Shown here: in pieces, positions 37,488 to 47,749 of the stretch
Layout: each line of letters starts with the position of its first letter
Position numbering within the stretch: the first letter of the stretch is position 1
Origin: Opisthorchis felineus
Taxonomy: Eukaryota > Platyhelminthes > Trematoda > Opisthorchiida > Opisthorchiidae
NCBI GenBank assembly: GCA_004794785.1
Contig: SJOL01008894.1
Span: 552,315-616,314, forward strand
Direction: 5' to 3'
Length of the DNA stretch: 64,000 nt
Notes under the pieces: model-generated
What the model saw: the letters and a program-made list of their open reading frames with translations, nothing else
Databases searched by the model: none
Told to the model about the DNA's origin: nothing
Translations under genes and position numbers: made by a program

Positions 37488-38942
37488 TAAGTTTTTCTGC
37501 AAAATCTACGCCATCAGTTGTTAGCATCCACCATGTTCACATTAGTCAGATCTATGGGGAACCCCGGTTTGTGAGTCCAGACTTCAGATGCGCCAGAGAA
37601 ATTGCGACAAGTTAAACAGGTATAAATAAAGAAAGGAGAAAAAAAAGATTAGAATAAGTCTCATTTTTATCAAGTTAGGGGTTCAGGCTGTATTTCATCA
37701 GTGAATGCCACAAACCACAATAAACCCAACAATTTTGTCAGAAAATGACCAAAGCCGTTCGCTCGGACGTATGCACACGCTATTTCAAGACCAAAATAAT
37801 CCATCAAAAACACTGATTCCTCGGTTAGGTGTATTTGAAACTGAAAAACATCTGCTCAAAAACTTCAGGAAATCATACAAGTGTTTTGCATATGAGTTTT
37901 TCTACGTTTTTCGTGTCAGTTGTTTAGGAGTACTTCAGAACTATGGTGTACTCTCGACAGAATTGGGTCAACATTATGTGTCCTACACCAAAAGCCTGTG
38001 CACCTGAAGATCCACAAAAAATTATCCCTATTTCCTGTGCCCCCGCTCCATTGGAGATAGAACAAAAACTGATAATTGGTATCAAAAAGCTCCCTCTGAG
38101 ACATTAGCGATGCCTTTGACCAAATAGATTGCGCATTCTCTCTGAATGGAATTTTCAGAACCGACACCGAAGGACTTCTCACACAGCCACTTGACCTGTC
38201 GGAAGAGCTTCCCTGTAAACGTTCCGGTCATAACTCAGATGAGGGCTGGTCTACCGACTTTTCTTGGGACGTGAGAAAAAACATATCTCAATTGAATATA
38301 CCGACCGTGTTGATGCCGGCACTGCATGTTCTACATTAAAGGCACATAAAAACCTTATGTTTATGGACACAAGATACGGCACAACCGCCGAATGAGATTT
38401 TGTTGAATTTTCGGGGACGGCTAGTCTACTCTTGTCCCAAGTGCGATGATAGACTCTACAGGAACGTAATTCCGGCACGTTAAAAGGTTGTCAATTTTAT
38501 GATTTTTTCTGAATTCACATGGAATACATATGTTGTTTGATATCACGGTCTTTTCTCTGCAAACGGTGCTAATTCTGTTATCGGATATTTTACACTTGGC
38601 ATTGTCTTACCAGTTACTTTGCGTTGTCTGTTCGTCCATTTCCAGGGTTTAATGCATAAAAAAATTTAAATCATTATTAATGGCGCATGTAACTTTATGC
38701 GCATATCTTTCGGGTAGGCATCTTGATCAAAAAAGTGGAGTGCCTGCTTAGATCGTCTTACGACCCCCAGGATGTTTTCCGCCAACAACTTTCGGATACA
38801 AATAACCGGTTCGAAAAATGTCCCTAAAATAGCATCGAGGAGTAGTTAGACGAAGAAAGCTATGCATATAATCACGCCGTTTTTCCTTATCTCGACCGCT
38901 CGCAGAACTCAGAGGCATCATTTAAATGCGAACATTTAAAAC

Positions 38943-38996
38943 TACTGTATATATCTTTCTATATATATACATTATATATATATATATATATATATA
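38943..38996 (+). repeat. TA dinucleotide microsatellite
   Basis: Long runs of TA with two interruptions, ending about 75 bases downstream (in transcript direction) of the LNS5 donor at 39073. Confidence 0.9.
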
Positions 38997-39073
38997 AGCC
39001 GCCAGTTTCAAAAGTTCGCCGGCAACATTGTGCATGAAAAATTACTCTTCTTGTTTCGTTTAACACAGCTTAC

Positions 39074-39464
39074 CGAATAAGCTCCACTGTGTGCCACTTC
39101 AGGTCGTCCATTGCCGTATCGGCCAACCGGTGATCTTGCCATCCGCTGCCCATATCAAATAGTACATGAAGGAGTCCATCAATCAGTTCGAAAGCAATAA
39201 AGTCTACGCCATGAGAACCAGGATTGAATAGTATCAAACAGTCGCGGAATGTTGTACGGAAAGCGAATCGGATACTGAACTGATCGTACAACCGAAGACC
39301 GGGAAGCATTAGATAATCCACGGCATCTCTGAAGGTCATCAGATGTGCGAGTTTGGACTGATGCACTTGAGCTGGCTTGAAGAGAGGAGATCGTGGCTTC
39401 CGTATTGATCTCTCCTCTGATTGATTGGAATGGTCATGAAGTTGGTTTTGTGACATCGGAAATT
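39074..39464 (-). CDS. nrxn: Neurexin exon: linker and first half of LNS5 domain
   Basis: The 3' border is clear: ATTCG|GTAAGC (GT at 39073-39072), leaving in phase 2. The 5' border is uncertain. I chose the acceptor after TTTTTCTCAACACGCGACTG..GATGCAG (exon from 39464, phase 1). A second acceptor after CTCCTCTCTTCAAG would start the exon at 39375 in phase 0. The LNS5 part starts near HLMTFRDAVDYLMLPG and contains QFSIRFAFRTT, then DFIAFELIDGLLHVLFDMGSG, then DDLKWHTVELI. This matches neurexin LNS5: F-x-F-x-T, DFI-x(2)-EL-x-(K/D)G-x-(h)-H-x(2)-FD-x-G-x-G, and the W-H-x-V strand. The 45 or so residues before it, rich in Ser, Gln, His and Arg, would be a linker after LNS4 and have no family match. 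Confidence 0.88.
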
Positions 39465-41596
39465 CTGCATCAGTCGCGTGTTGAGAAAAATAGGACTGTT
39501 TAACATAAACACTGCTTTGAGTAGGACAGCATTTGAACCATAAGTTTATCGCCAACAGTTTTGAGTGAGACATCTTTAAAAAACCCAAATTCAGCGTGAA
39601 ATATATTGCCGACATTTTCCAGTGCATTTTAAAATAAGCTAAACATTACGAAACCGGACTCCATCCTGAGAATGCACCCCACTCTGTTAGGAAAACCAAG
39701 AGGTGTGTTTGTCTTGATTCGTTCCAGTTCAAATGCATCAAAAACCTCTGGTGAAAGATATACCTCCAAGGAATGCACAAGGAATGCATTTTTCTGTAGA
39801 AATCTAGGGCTAAGATAAACAAAAAGTGTTGATTCAAACATTGCGGAGGCTTAAGTTGCATTTGGGAAGAAAACGGTTGCATCCAAACTTAGCATGCCAA
39901 TCGGTGTCGGATTTTAAGAGGGAGACGAACGTTCAACTTACCTGTAAAATGAATCTAAGCTAGGTGTTGATGTTTTATTCCGATTTCGTTATACGTATTG
40001 TGGCTAGACACTCAATGAATTTCCAAAACAGCCATTTACCGAATGGACTAAATTTCAAGGGTATTTGTAAATTACAGATCAATGGCCAGTATACATTGCG
40101 CCATTAAGAGAAAAGTTGAAAAAATCAATGAGTGGCTTGTTAGAAAAAGATACTTCTAACTGCTACTTGTTTCGGAAAGCGGTATTTTCGAAAAGCTTGA
40201 TACTTTATGTGAATGCAAACAACGGTTATGAAATGGGCCACGCTAAATGACTGGCGAATTATACCAAAGAAAAAAGGTTATTATAATTCCATCTTACATT
40301 CATCTTCAACTTCAACTATGGTTTCCATTGCCTAGAACATCATACGCAGTGAAAACGTTGATAGTGAGCTTCAGATAAACGCAGTAGCATAGGGAAGTCA
40401 CTGTTCAAACATTCCAGATGGTTCTTCCGCGCACTGACATCTTCAAATTGTGTTGTAACTATTCAACTATTATGAACGGTGAGGCTACTACTCATGTTCA
40501 GAAAATGGAACCACCTGCTGCGGCTATAAGAATTGCGGCTTCATGGTGGGGCTTGATGCTCCCAGTACCTTCGGTCAACAGGACTAGACTTCTTTGGTTA
40601 TGTACAGGGGTCAAGGTTAGATTTCTTGTGAGATCTCTCGCTGCGTCAATGCCACCAATGTAGAGAAAAAATTGTCCTCCGAGAAACCATCAGGATAAAA
40701 TAGTATGACAAGAAAAACTTTGGAAGAGTGTACGGAAATTGTCAATTGACCCCCCATACCAAGTGGATGTTAGCCCTTTTTACTCAAGTAATTACAATGT
40801 AGCAATTCAATAAATTGTCCCCACCCGTTGACCTTTGTTCCCCATCAAACAAACATATATTAGTTTGGCCTAGCAACACAGAATACACACACATACACTA
40901 CACTACAGTGGTTTTCTAACACGTATTATGCTAGCAATGTGAACTGGTGTATGCTTCATAAATATATTAGATCTCATCCCCAAAGTGATCAAACCCCCAA
41001 TAAGAGCATGAACTTGGTTGGTCTCTTTTGAGGAGATGAACAGTAACAATAGGGTAAATGAAATCAAAACAAGAAACCTAAATAAACCAAGAAGTAAATA
41101 CAAGAAGAGAAGATGTTGAGGGTGCCAGAACTTTGGGCTAATTTATCGTGGTTTACTTGCCCGACGTATCATGATTCTCCATGATCACTTCAAGAATCTG
41201 AGTTTTATCAAAACCCACGGGTACACATAGGACACTAGGTGGGATTTATCTGACGGTACCTACCACCTGGTTACAGACGTCGAATGGTTCTTATGTAAAT
41301 TCATCAGCAAGTGAAAAACAAAAAAAGTTCATCATTTTTCAAGGGCCGAATCCTTTGCTTGGTTTGGCGTGGCTTCAAATGAAGTCATCTAGATGAGTTC
41401 GAGTCAAACTTGCTCCCACCGCCTGAAGTGACGAACCCCCAAGAATGGCTCAATTTTGAATAATACAAACGAATTCTTTTTGTAGGCGAATAGACAGCTG
41501 TACAGTGCTGCAATTAAAAATCGGAAAGCGCGTATTGTTTTACAGTCAAACATTACACTGACCTTTGAGAATAACAGGGACAATCGGGGTGTTCAC
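39465..41596. other. Putative neurexin intron; no supported gene
   Basis: This stretch was examined for LNS4 strands. The minus-strand ORFs at 39629-39882 sit just upstream of the LNS5 exon and partly continue its open region, but they show no LNS pattern. The hydrophobic ORF at 40903-41103 (minus) and the plus-strand ORF at 40418-40663 are unrecognised and lack paired splice sites. Confidence 0.4.
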
Positions 41597-41657
41597 CTGA
41601 GTTTCTGGAGCAAATCGCGTATTGTTCGATCGCACAGTACATTGACATCTGTGTAAT
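41597..41657 (-). CDS. Candidate short neurexin exon between LNS4 and LNS5
   Basis: A 61-base interval has a very good acceptor, GCTCTTTGTTTTGCAG (AG at 41659-41658), and a usable donor, ACTCAG|GTGAAC (GT at 41596-41595). In the frame that enters in phase 0 it links the phase-0 end of the 43.1 kb candidate to the phase-1 entry of the 39464 exon, and encodes about 20 residues with two cysteines (YCAIEQYAICSRNS). The expected final LNS4 strand (F-x-G-x-(h)) is not seen, so this may be a linker exon or a chance splice-like interval. Confidence 0.25.
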
Positions 41658-42184
41658 CTGCAAAACAAAGAGCGCCAAGATAAAAATGGCGTCATATATA
41701 AATATATATATAAACAAAAGGTCGATCAAATCAGCTTTACGCATGGTGCCCTCTTCTATTCAAAACATTTCAATTGATATATTAGTACCACGTGGTATGA
41801 CGTAACAAGGCAGTCCATTTTCCTCCAGTAAATAAACAAAGCTAGGCTAAAGTTACTTGACTTAGAATTTACTATGGTTTTAAAACCGATAGAATTTTCA
41901 AAGTGAAACATCAAAAACACATTTAACTTTTCGTATCAGTCTTTTATCGGATTATGTTAAGAGGTGTGGTATAAGCAGTATAACGATCGCAGGGCATTTG
42001 CCCTCCAAATGTTTTCCTTTGTTAGTTATGTGGGGAAATTTAGAGATTTTAATAGAGATTTCTACCAGCAGGTAAAGCCAATCTATGCTGTAAAGTCGAA
42101 AATCACTGTACGACTGTTTCATCTCCAAGGGGGATCTGATACAACTGACGAAAGAGCAACCGAACCCGCGACCCTCCGGCTAGC

Positions 42185-42320
42185 AGTCTGAGCACTGTAC
42201 CGTTCGGCAGTCGAATGTTCCACACTAGTGGCTGTGTGGTCACGCGTTTGAGACTCCCTGGAGTTTTATGAGATGTGTACTGGTAATGCTTCCCAATAAA
42301 GCTGAAACATCTGTAGGGTG
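42185..42320 (+). mobile_element. SINE copy, tRNA-Ser/Leu-like head
   Basis: It has CTGTACCGTTCGGCAGTCG at the head, then GGTCACGCGTTTGAGACTCC, then CTGGAGTTTTATGAGATGTG, then CTGGTAATGCTTCCCAATAA. The head is less well kept. Confidence 0.5.
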
Positions 42321-43087
42321 TTCTTGTCTCAATTGCACTAGGTTCCCTTTCGAGATTTATTCTCGTGAGATTATAAAGAATTTAGGATAGCTTGGCTTTT
42401 CAACTGAGAATTCCCTGTTGCAGGCCAGCACACATCACATTGGAACGCTGAAAGGCAATCTGGATTGGTTGCGTTGAGATTTCAGTTACTCATCATGGCT
42501 AAGCCAATTATTATGAAGGCGTTTTCCACCGACAGGCCCTCGTTTGCTAACTTCACTTTCCATCTACCAGTAGCTAATGATGCGATCCTTCAAACTTTGC
42601 CTGTAACAAATAATAAACCATTCAATGGTGATAGTATAAACCTATGGTACGTATTCTGAGCTGTCTGTCTCCTCACGTTGCAACTTTGAGAAGATTGATC
42701 CAAATAAGAAGGATTATATTTTAAGTGTGGTTTCTCCATTTTTTAAAATGACATAATTTCCGGTTTTGCCCAGCAGTTCCGTTGGAAAATTCCGTATGCA
42801 CAAAATTTGAATGTTGTTTACTGTTTTGTCAGACAAGAATTACATTGAAATTACTCCGCAGCAGCCACGGCCTAGCCTTTCAAAAATCGATCGCAAGAAG
42901 CGACCTAATATTACGGAGTTCCATAATATAAGGAAGTTCAAAATTTAAACGCAACGCTTTAGAACTTTCGGGACTGAAGCTACTTTAATAGTGTTACCAG
43001 AAACTGGGGCTCAGTCCGTAAGCTTTTTTAAGGGACATTGAGTAACATTGACGAGAAGCGGGTATTATTGTGGGAGGTGTTACTTAC

Positions 43088-43219
43088 AGCTTCTGATGCT
43101 TGTGTAGTAAAGCAGAGTGATTTCAATGGGAATGGCACATCGTTTAATAGTAGGCGCAAACACAAGTTGCCATCGGTTCTTTTTAGAGGGTAGTTGTCTG
43201 ACAAGAGGTAATTAGGCTC
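43088..43219 (-). CDS. Candidate neurexin exon: later part of LNS4-like domain
   Basis: The interval ends at a strong donor, GAAGCT|GTAAGT (GT at 43087-43086). Two acceptors are possible: ATGAGTCAG (exon from 43219, phase 0) or the better CCTCTTGTCAG (exon from 43197, phase 1). The translation has RTDGNLCLRLLLNDVPF, which fits the strand after the LNS tryptophan (R-x-G-x-L-x-L-x-V-D-(D/N)). Only the 43219 start is in phase with the 47.6 kb candidate. The resemblance is short, and the domain assignment is inferred from strand, order and spacing. Confidence 0.42.
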
Positions 43220-44158
43220 CTGACTCATTGGCCAAAATCTTAATACCACACACAGAATTTGAGATTTATTCGAAATTTTGAGGAAACCACAAGGAAGGAG
43301 AAACATGCAACCAAACAAGAAAGAATTACTTTAAGAACTTACCTGAATAACGATGATTTTCTTGGAGTTCTTCGCATGGTACGAATCAGTGCGGAATTGT
43401 GTTTTATTGTCTCCGCATTCCACCGCACATCAACGTTTTTCACAAAATGCGATGAGGATAGTTTTCGTGGTTGATCAAAATTTATACTATAGCAATACGG
43501 TATCCGGTGTTCGATGCGTATTTTTGGGCTTGGTAGTCCCGGTCGAAGTGGAATGGCACACGGGGTACAAATGATTTTTGCGACCCGATCAGTGTATCTC
43601 AAGAAGTGGATGGAGTCGTTCAGATGTTTAAGGAAAATACAAAAATAAATTGGTCCCGTCTGAAAATCGTTCGGTTGTTCAATGTATCGGTTATCTTTCG
43701 AGGCTGTACTTCCGAAAAGCTCAGTGGAACAGCTCAGTTGAGTTTTAATACAACACGATGTATCCGGATGCGAACTGTGCGGCAGATGAACTTTGTTTTT
43801 TCCGTACTGATTTCATGAAGTGGAGAGAATGAATGGAATAAAAAGATGGAAATTTTGTTAGAGCAAATTAAAAAAAAATATAAATCGGAGCAATCTTGCA
43901 TGCTTTCACTAGAATTTAGTGGAAGACGGCAAAAAGCTGACTGGGCATATTTTAAGGATCCTAAAATCTATCGATAATTTGTTTCCCGTATGCCATGGGG
44001 TGCTTGATTGCAGTTTCGTAAACAATTAGGAGGATTTTAACCGTATATGCATTTTGTATGAAAATTGTCAGCACACTGCGAAAGCAGTTTAAATAACCGG
44101 GTTCTTCCATTTATGAATCTTCGTGTGAGTTGTATAAACTATACCCTCTTACTTTAGG

Positions 44159-45090
44159 CTCATTAGGTAGGCACAGTCCCTGAGTATCCGTCAACCTTAT
44201 GTTCTGCTTGAACCCAAATTGCACGAACTTACAGAAATACACTAAGTTGCAAACACATTTAGCTCCGCGGGAGACTCAAGTCTCNNNNNNNNNNNNNNNN
44301 NNNNNNNNNNNNNNNNNNNNNNNNNNNNNNNNNNNNNNNNNNNNNNNNNNNNNNNNNNNNNNNNNNNNNNNNNNNNNNNNNNNNNNNNNNNNNNNNNNNN
44401 NNNNNNNNNNNNNNNNNNNNNNNNNNNNNNNNNNNNNNNNNNNNNNNNNNNNNNNNNNNNNNNNNNNNNNNNNNNNNNNNNNNNNNNNNNNNNNNNNNNN
44501 NNNNNNNNNNNNNNNNNNNNNNNNNNNNNNNNNNNNNNNNNNNNNNNNNNNNNNNNNNNNNNNNNNNNNNNNNNNNNNNNNNNNNNNNNNNNNNNNNNNN
44601 NNNNNNNNNNNNNNNNNNNNNNNNNNNNNNNNNNNNNNNNNNNNNNNNNNNNNNNNNNNNNNNNNNNNNNNNNNNNNNNNNNNNNNNNNNNNNNNNNNNN
44701 NNNNNNNNNNNNNNNNNNNNNNNNNNNNNNNNNNNNNNNNNNNNNNNNNNNNNNNNNNNNNNNNNNNNNNNNNNNNNNNNNNNNNNNNNNNNNNNNNNNN
44801 NNNNNNNNNNNNNNNNNNNNNNNNNNNNNNNNNNNNNNNNNNNNNNNNNNNNNNNNNNNNNNNNNNNNNNNNNNNNNNNNNNNNNNNNAGGTGAGTCTCT
44901 CGCAAAACCAAATTGATTTGCAAATGAGTGTATTTCTTGAAAACAGTGCAATTTGGGTTCAAGTAGAACATAAGGTTGACGAAAACTCGGGGACTGCGCC
45001 TGCCTGATGAGCCCCAAAATGGGCGAAACCGGTCGTGGGCTGTCGAAGAATTTTCACCAACCTTATGAGTAGTACATTGCGCAAAATAAC
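44159..45090. mobile_element. Fold-back element, two inverted arms around the assembly gap
   Basis: The left arm, read on the minus strand from 44224 to 44159, and the right arm, read on the plus strand from 44946 to 45011, share 66 aligned positions with about nine in ten identical. Both contain CAATTTGGGTTCAAG, ACATAAGGTTGACG and CTGATGAG/CTAATGAG. The right arm continues through GAAACCGGTCGTGGGCTGTCG to CTTATGAGTAGTAC near 45075, the terminal motif seen in the 56.8 and 61.5 kb members. The unsequenced centre is therefore probably element interior. Confidence 0.7.
44285..44888. other. Assembly gap (604 N)
   Basis: A run of 604 undetermined bases lies between two inverted arms of the fold-back family (44159-44224 and 44946-45011). 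The 231-273 aa reading frames that span it are artefacts of N translated as X. Gap size may be nominal. Confidence 0.99.
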
Positions 45091-47603
45091 ATAACATTTG
45101 TTTGCTTAAATAAAATCTGACATCTCTTGATTCTCCTCAGTGCAACCCGGACTTTCATTGCTCTTTTTATGTTCTCGCTTTCTTCTCTGTTAGAAAAGAG
45201 GGATTACGTTCAGATGTCCTGGCCCGTCAAAAATCAGCTAAAAACACTGAGTTTTCGAGAAATCACCCAGGTAACTTTGGCATTTATGATGATTTTACCG
45301 CAATAAAACTGCCTACGCTCAACGTTTTGACCTTGCGCATGCATTTTTCAAAATCACACAAACGTTTGGGAAACTGAATAAGTTGGGCATTCGCTCACAT
45401 TTTATTAAATCAGCATTTAAGGCGCGAAATTAATGACCGGAGATTTTTGTTCAAACTCAACCCTGGTATCTCAACTGCTCTTATCTGGACTTGGGCCACC
45501 TGGCAGTTTCTCTGCCTTGGTGCATTTTATGCGTGGCTAGATAACTGTGCGCGAAAAGGATGTTGCAGCTGAATAATCATTACTCTTACTACTGTTATTA
45601 TAGCTAATAAACCAAGGACATATTTTCATTTTTTCCAAAGTTTTTTTTCCAGTGTTCTACCAATGAAGGGTTTTCGTGTTCCACAAGAATGTTTATTGTC
45701 AGAGGTGATCTCCGAGGCAACACCTACCAGGGCAAGCCAAGTCCCCCTCTCCAAAGAGACAAAAGGTGTAGACAGCTTTCTACATTCAGTCATAATTATT
45801 TTACCTTATATTTTGCATTTATCGTTAGATTTAAGAAAGGGAATGATGATCGTACAAAAAATTTGAATAAAAGCTGTGAACACAAGCTGATGACTATTTA
45901 AATGTGAACGTTGAAATATGGATTCCGATCAACCTTGAAGGGTATGCTACAAAACGTTCCGCTGAAAGCTCGTCTTAAGCAAAAGCGAGAATGACAAAAG
46001 CTATTCCCACATATTTTGGAACTGACAAAGCCCGCACAAAAATGACTGTGTTTAACAGTTTGGGGACTTGCTGCCTCAAGAACCCTTGAGTTTAATCGAA
46101 TCAAACCTCTGATGGTTCCATCTTTGCCCGTGTCCTGATGACATGCTCCGGCCCGGTCATTGTCGTCCAGTGGCTCTGTCAGACCTGGTCGTACCTTCGC
46201 ACAGATTCACAGCATCCAGTGGGTCCCAAACACCTGCCTGCTGGCTTAACCTCCGACATTGTAAAGTAGTATTCACTGTCTGGTACTAATCAGAGTTCAA
46301 GATGGTTAATGCCTGTGTATTTCTCTTTGCACTTGGCAAACGATCGTTGATTTTCGTTCTGACATTCACGTCTTCCTGCTTGTACGCTTTATGCGCGTGG
46401 ATTAGGTCTACTTCAATGCTAGACCAATACTGCTATTGTCGTAAAGCCTTTCTAGATTTGCAAGAAGTAAATATCGGCTGGAGGACAACCAGCGAATAAG
46501 CATTCCAGGAAACTGAAGCCAAACTCTCGGAACCAAACAAATTGCTCATCTGCTTTGCTGGAACATGACCAACTGTGCCACAACAGTTTGACGGAGCAAA
46601 ACAAATTGTTTGTCGCAATGCCCAGTTGGAATCCCCACAAAGCACCTGTGGCAAACCGAGAACAGCTTCCAACCGAACAATTCACGAACCCACGTGATAA
46701 CCTATTTCTTTTGAATGATTGACCAACACTACCATCAAGTTATCCTCTGCTGGTTCGTATGCCGAAATATAATCGACAAATAGATAAATTTAGACGCAGT
46801 TCGGTAGTCCTAGGTACTCTTGAAGCGAAAAAATCTGTCTGGTAATGCGCAACTTTTTAATAGGCAACTGGATATCCATACCACGACTGATTATGAATAA
46901 GTAGATATCTGGACTCAACAGAAACTCGTTTACTTTTTGGTTCAAGGAGGTGAACAGTCAACGCCAAATAAATATCAAAGCAAGTGGATTCCATAAGCTG
47001 GCACATGCAGTAGAAATATTTGGTGTACCTACTGTCAAAAACTTTGTACTTAGAACATTATTTAAAAAAGTCTTTAAAACTGCCATCCGAATCAGCTTAC
47101 TGACGAGCAATGACAAGCGCTAAAATTTTCAAGTAAACCGTACAAATAAACGATGCTCATCCAGTTGTAATTAAAGAGTTATGACGAAGTAACGAGGCCG
47201 TTGTCTTTTTCGCGTGGCATTTCCAAGAGACAATAGGCAGCAAGGAGTGTAATGAAGCTCCAAAACACTAACCAAGTTACGAAGTACAATTTGACAGGTG
47301 ACGTACGTTTGTGACCTATTCCACGAAACCTCTACTCCTTAATGCGGCTAACTCTAACGAAGCTTGTGAATGCCAGAAGAACCTCGGTGGTAGGTTATCC
47401 GGCTTGTCATGAAAACTGTTTTTGAATGAAAACAACAACAGCGGTCTTTGAAACGATTCAAACTCTCAGAAGTTTGGACTATCACATTGCCTAGCTAGGA
47501 TACAGCGTGTCCTACACCTTCCAGTCAATGTTGCTTGCCACCATGTCTAACTGAAATCGGTTGTGGATTAGCCTGTCATGTTCCATCAGTTATGATCACT
47601 GAC

Positions 47604-47749
47604 CTTTGCCCATGAATCCAAGTCTTCCTTGTTAACTGCCGGCACATTCACTGACATGAAGCATATCCCGCTAGGAAATCCAGCGGCATTGCTGAAACAG
47701 TTTTTGGACGCTTTGGGTAGGCGTTTGGTGTGAGCAGGTGCAACGCGGT
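47604..47749 (-). CDS. Candidate neurexin exon: middle of LNS4-like domain
   Basis: A 146-base interval follows one of the best acceptors in the window, TTTTTCTCTTCTTACCTTCAATCAG (described here as a pyrimidine-rich tract at 47775-47750), and ends GCAAAG|GTCAGT (GT at 47603-47602). Only the frame entering with two bases is open. It encodes 48 residues with paired cysteines (SKNCFSNAAG...GICF) and ends EDLDSWAK. In neurexin LNS4 the matching segment carries two nearby cysteines and then a D-x(2)-W before the next strand, so order and spacing agree. Sequence identity is low and the assignment is tentative. Confidence 0.4.

Larger units (their letters stand above)
35218..39073 (-). other. Neurexin intron within LNS5; microsatellites
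   Basis: The 3.9 kb intron contains a tetranucleotide tract of the TCTA/TCCA type (about 37432-37487) and a long TA tract (about 38943-38996) close to the next exon. Open stretches at 36826-37405 and 37705-38182 show no domain, have low-complexity or frame-switching translations, and lack matching splice sites. Confidence 0.5.

Noticed and set aside
36826..38182. Run of ORFs in both strands between the two LNS5 exons
   Set aside because: Translations lack domains, change frame and overlap microsatellite-like sequence; the LNS5 exons already join in phase without them.
1760..39464. CNTNAP/Caspr (neurexin IV) instead of neurexin
   Set aside because: The local order LamG-EGF-LamG-TM fits both, but the EGF signature (NQG, W-x-G, TSF-x-G) and the LNS5 DFI-EL-G-H-FD-G-G pattern match neurexin better. 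A full search should still test this.
44199..45097. Three long reading frames (231-273 codons) spanning the gap
   Set aside because: They are open only because N is translated as X; the real parts are arms of the fold-back repeat.
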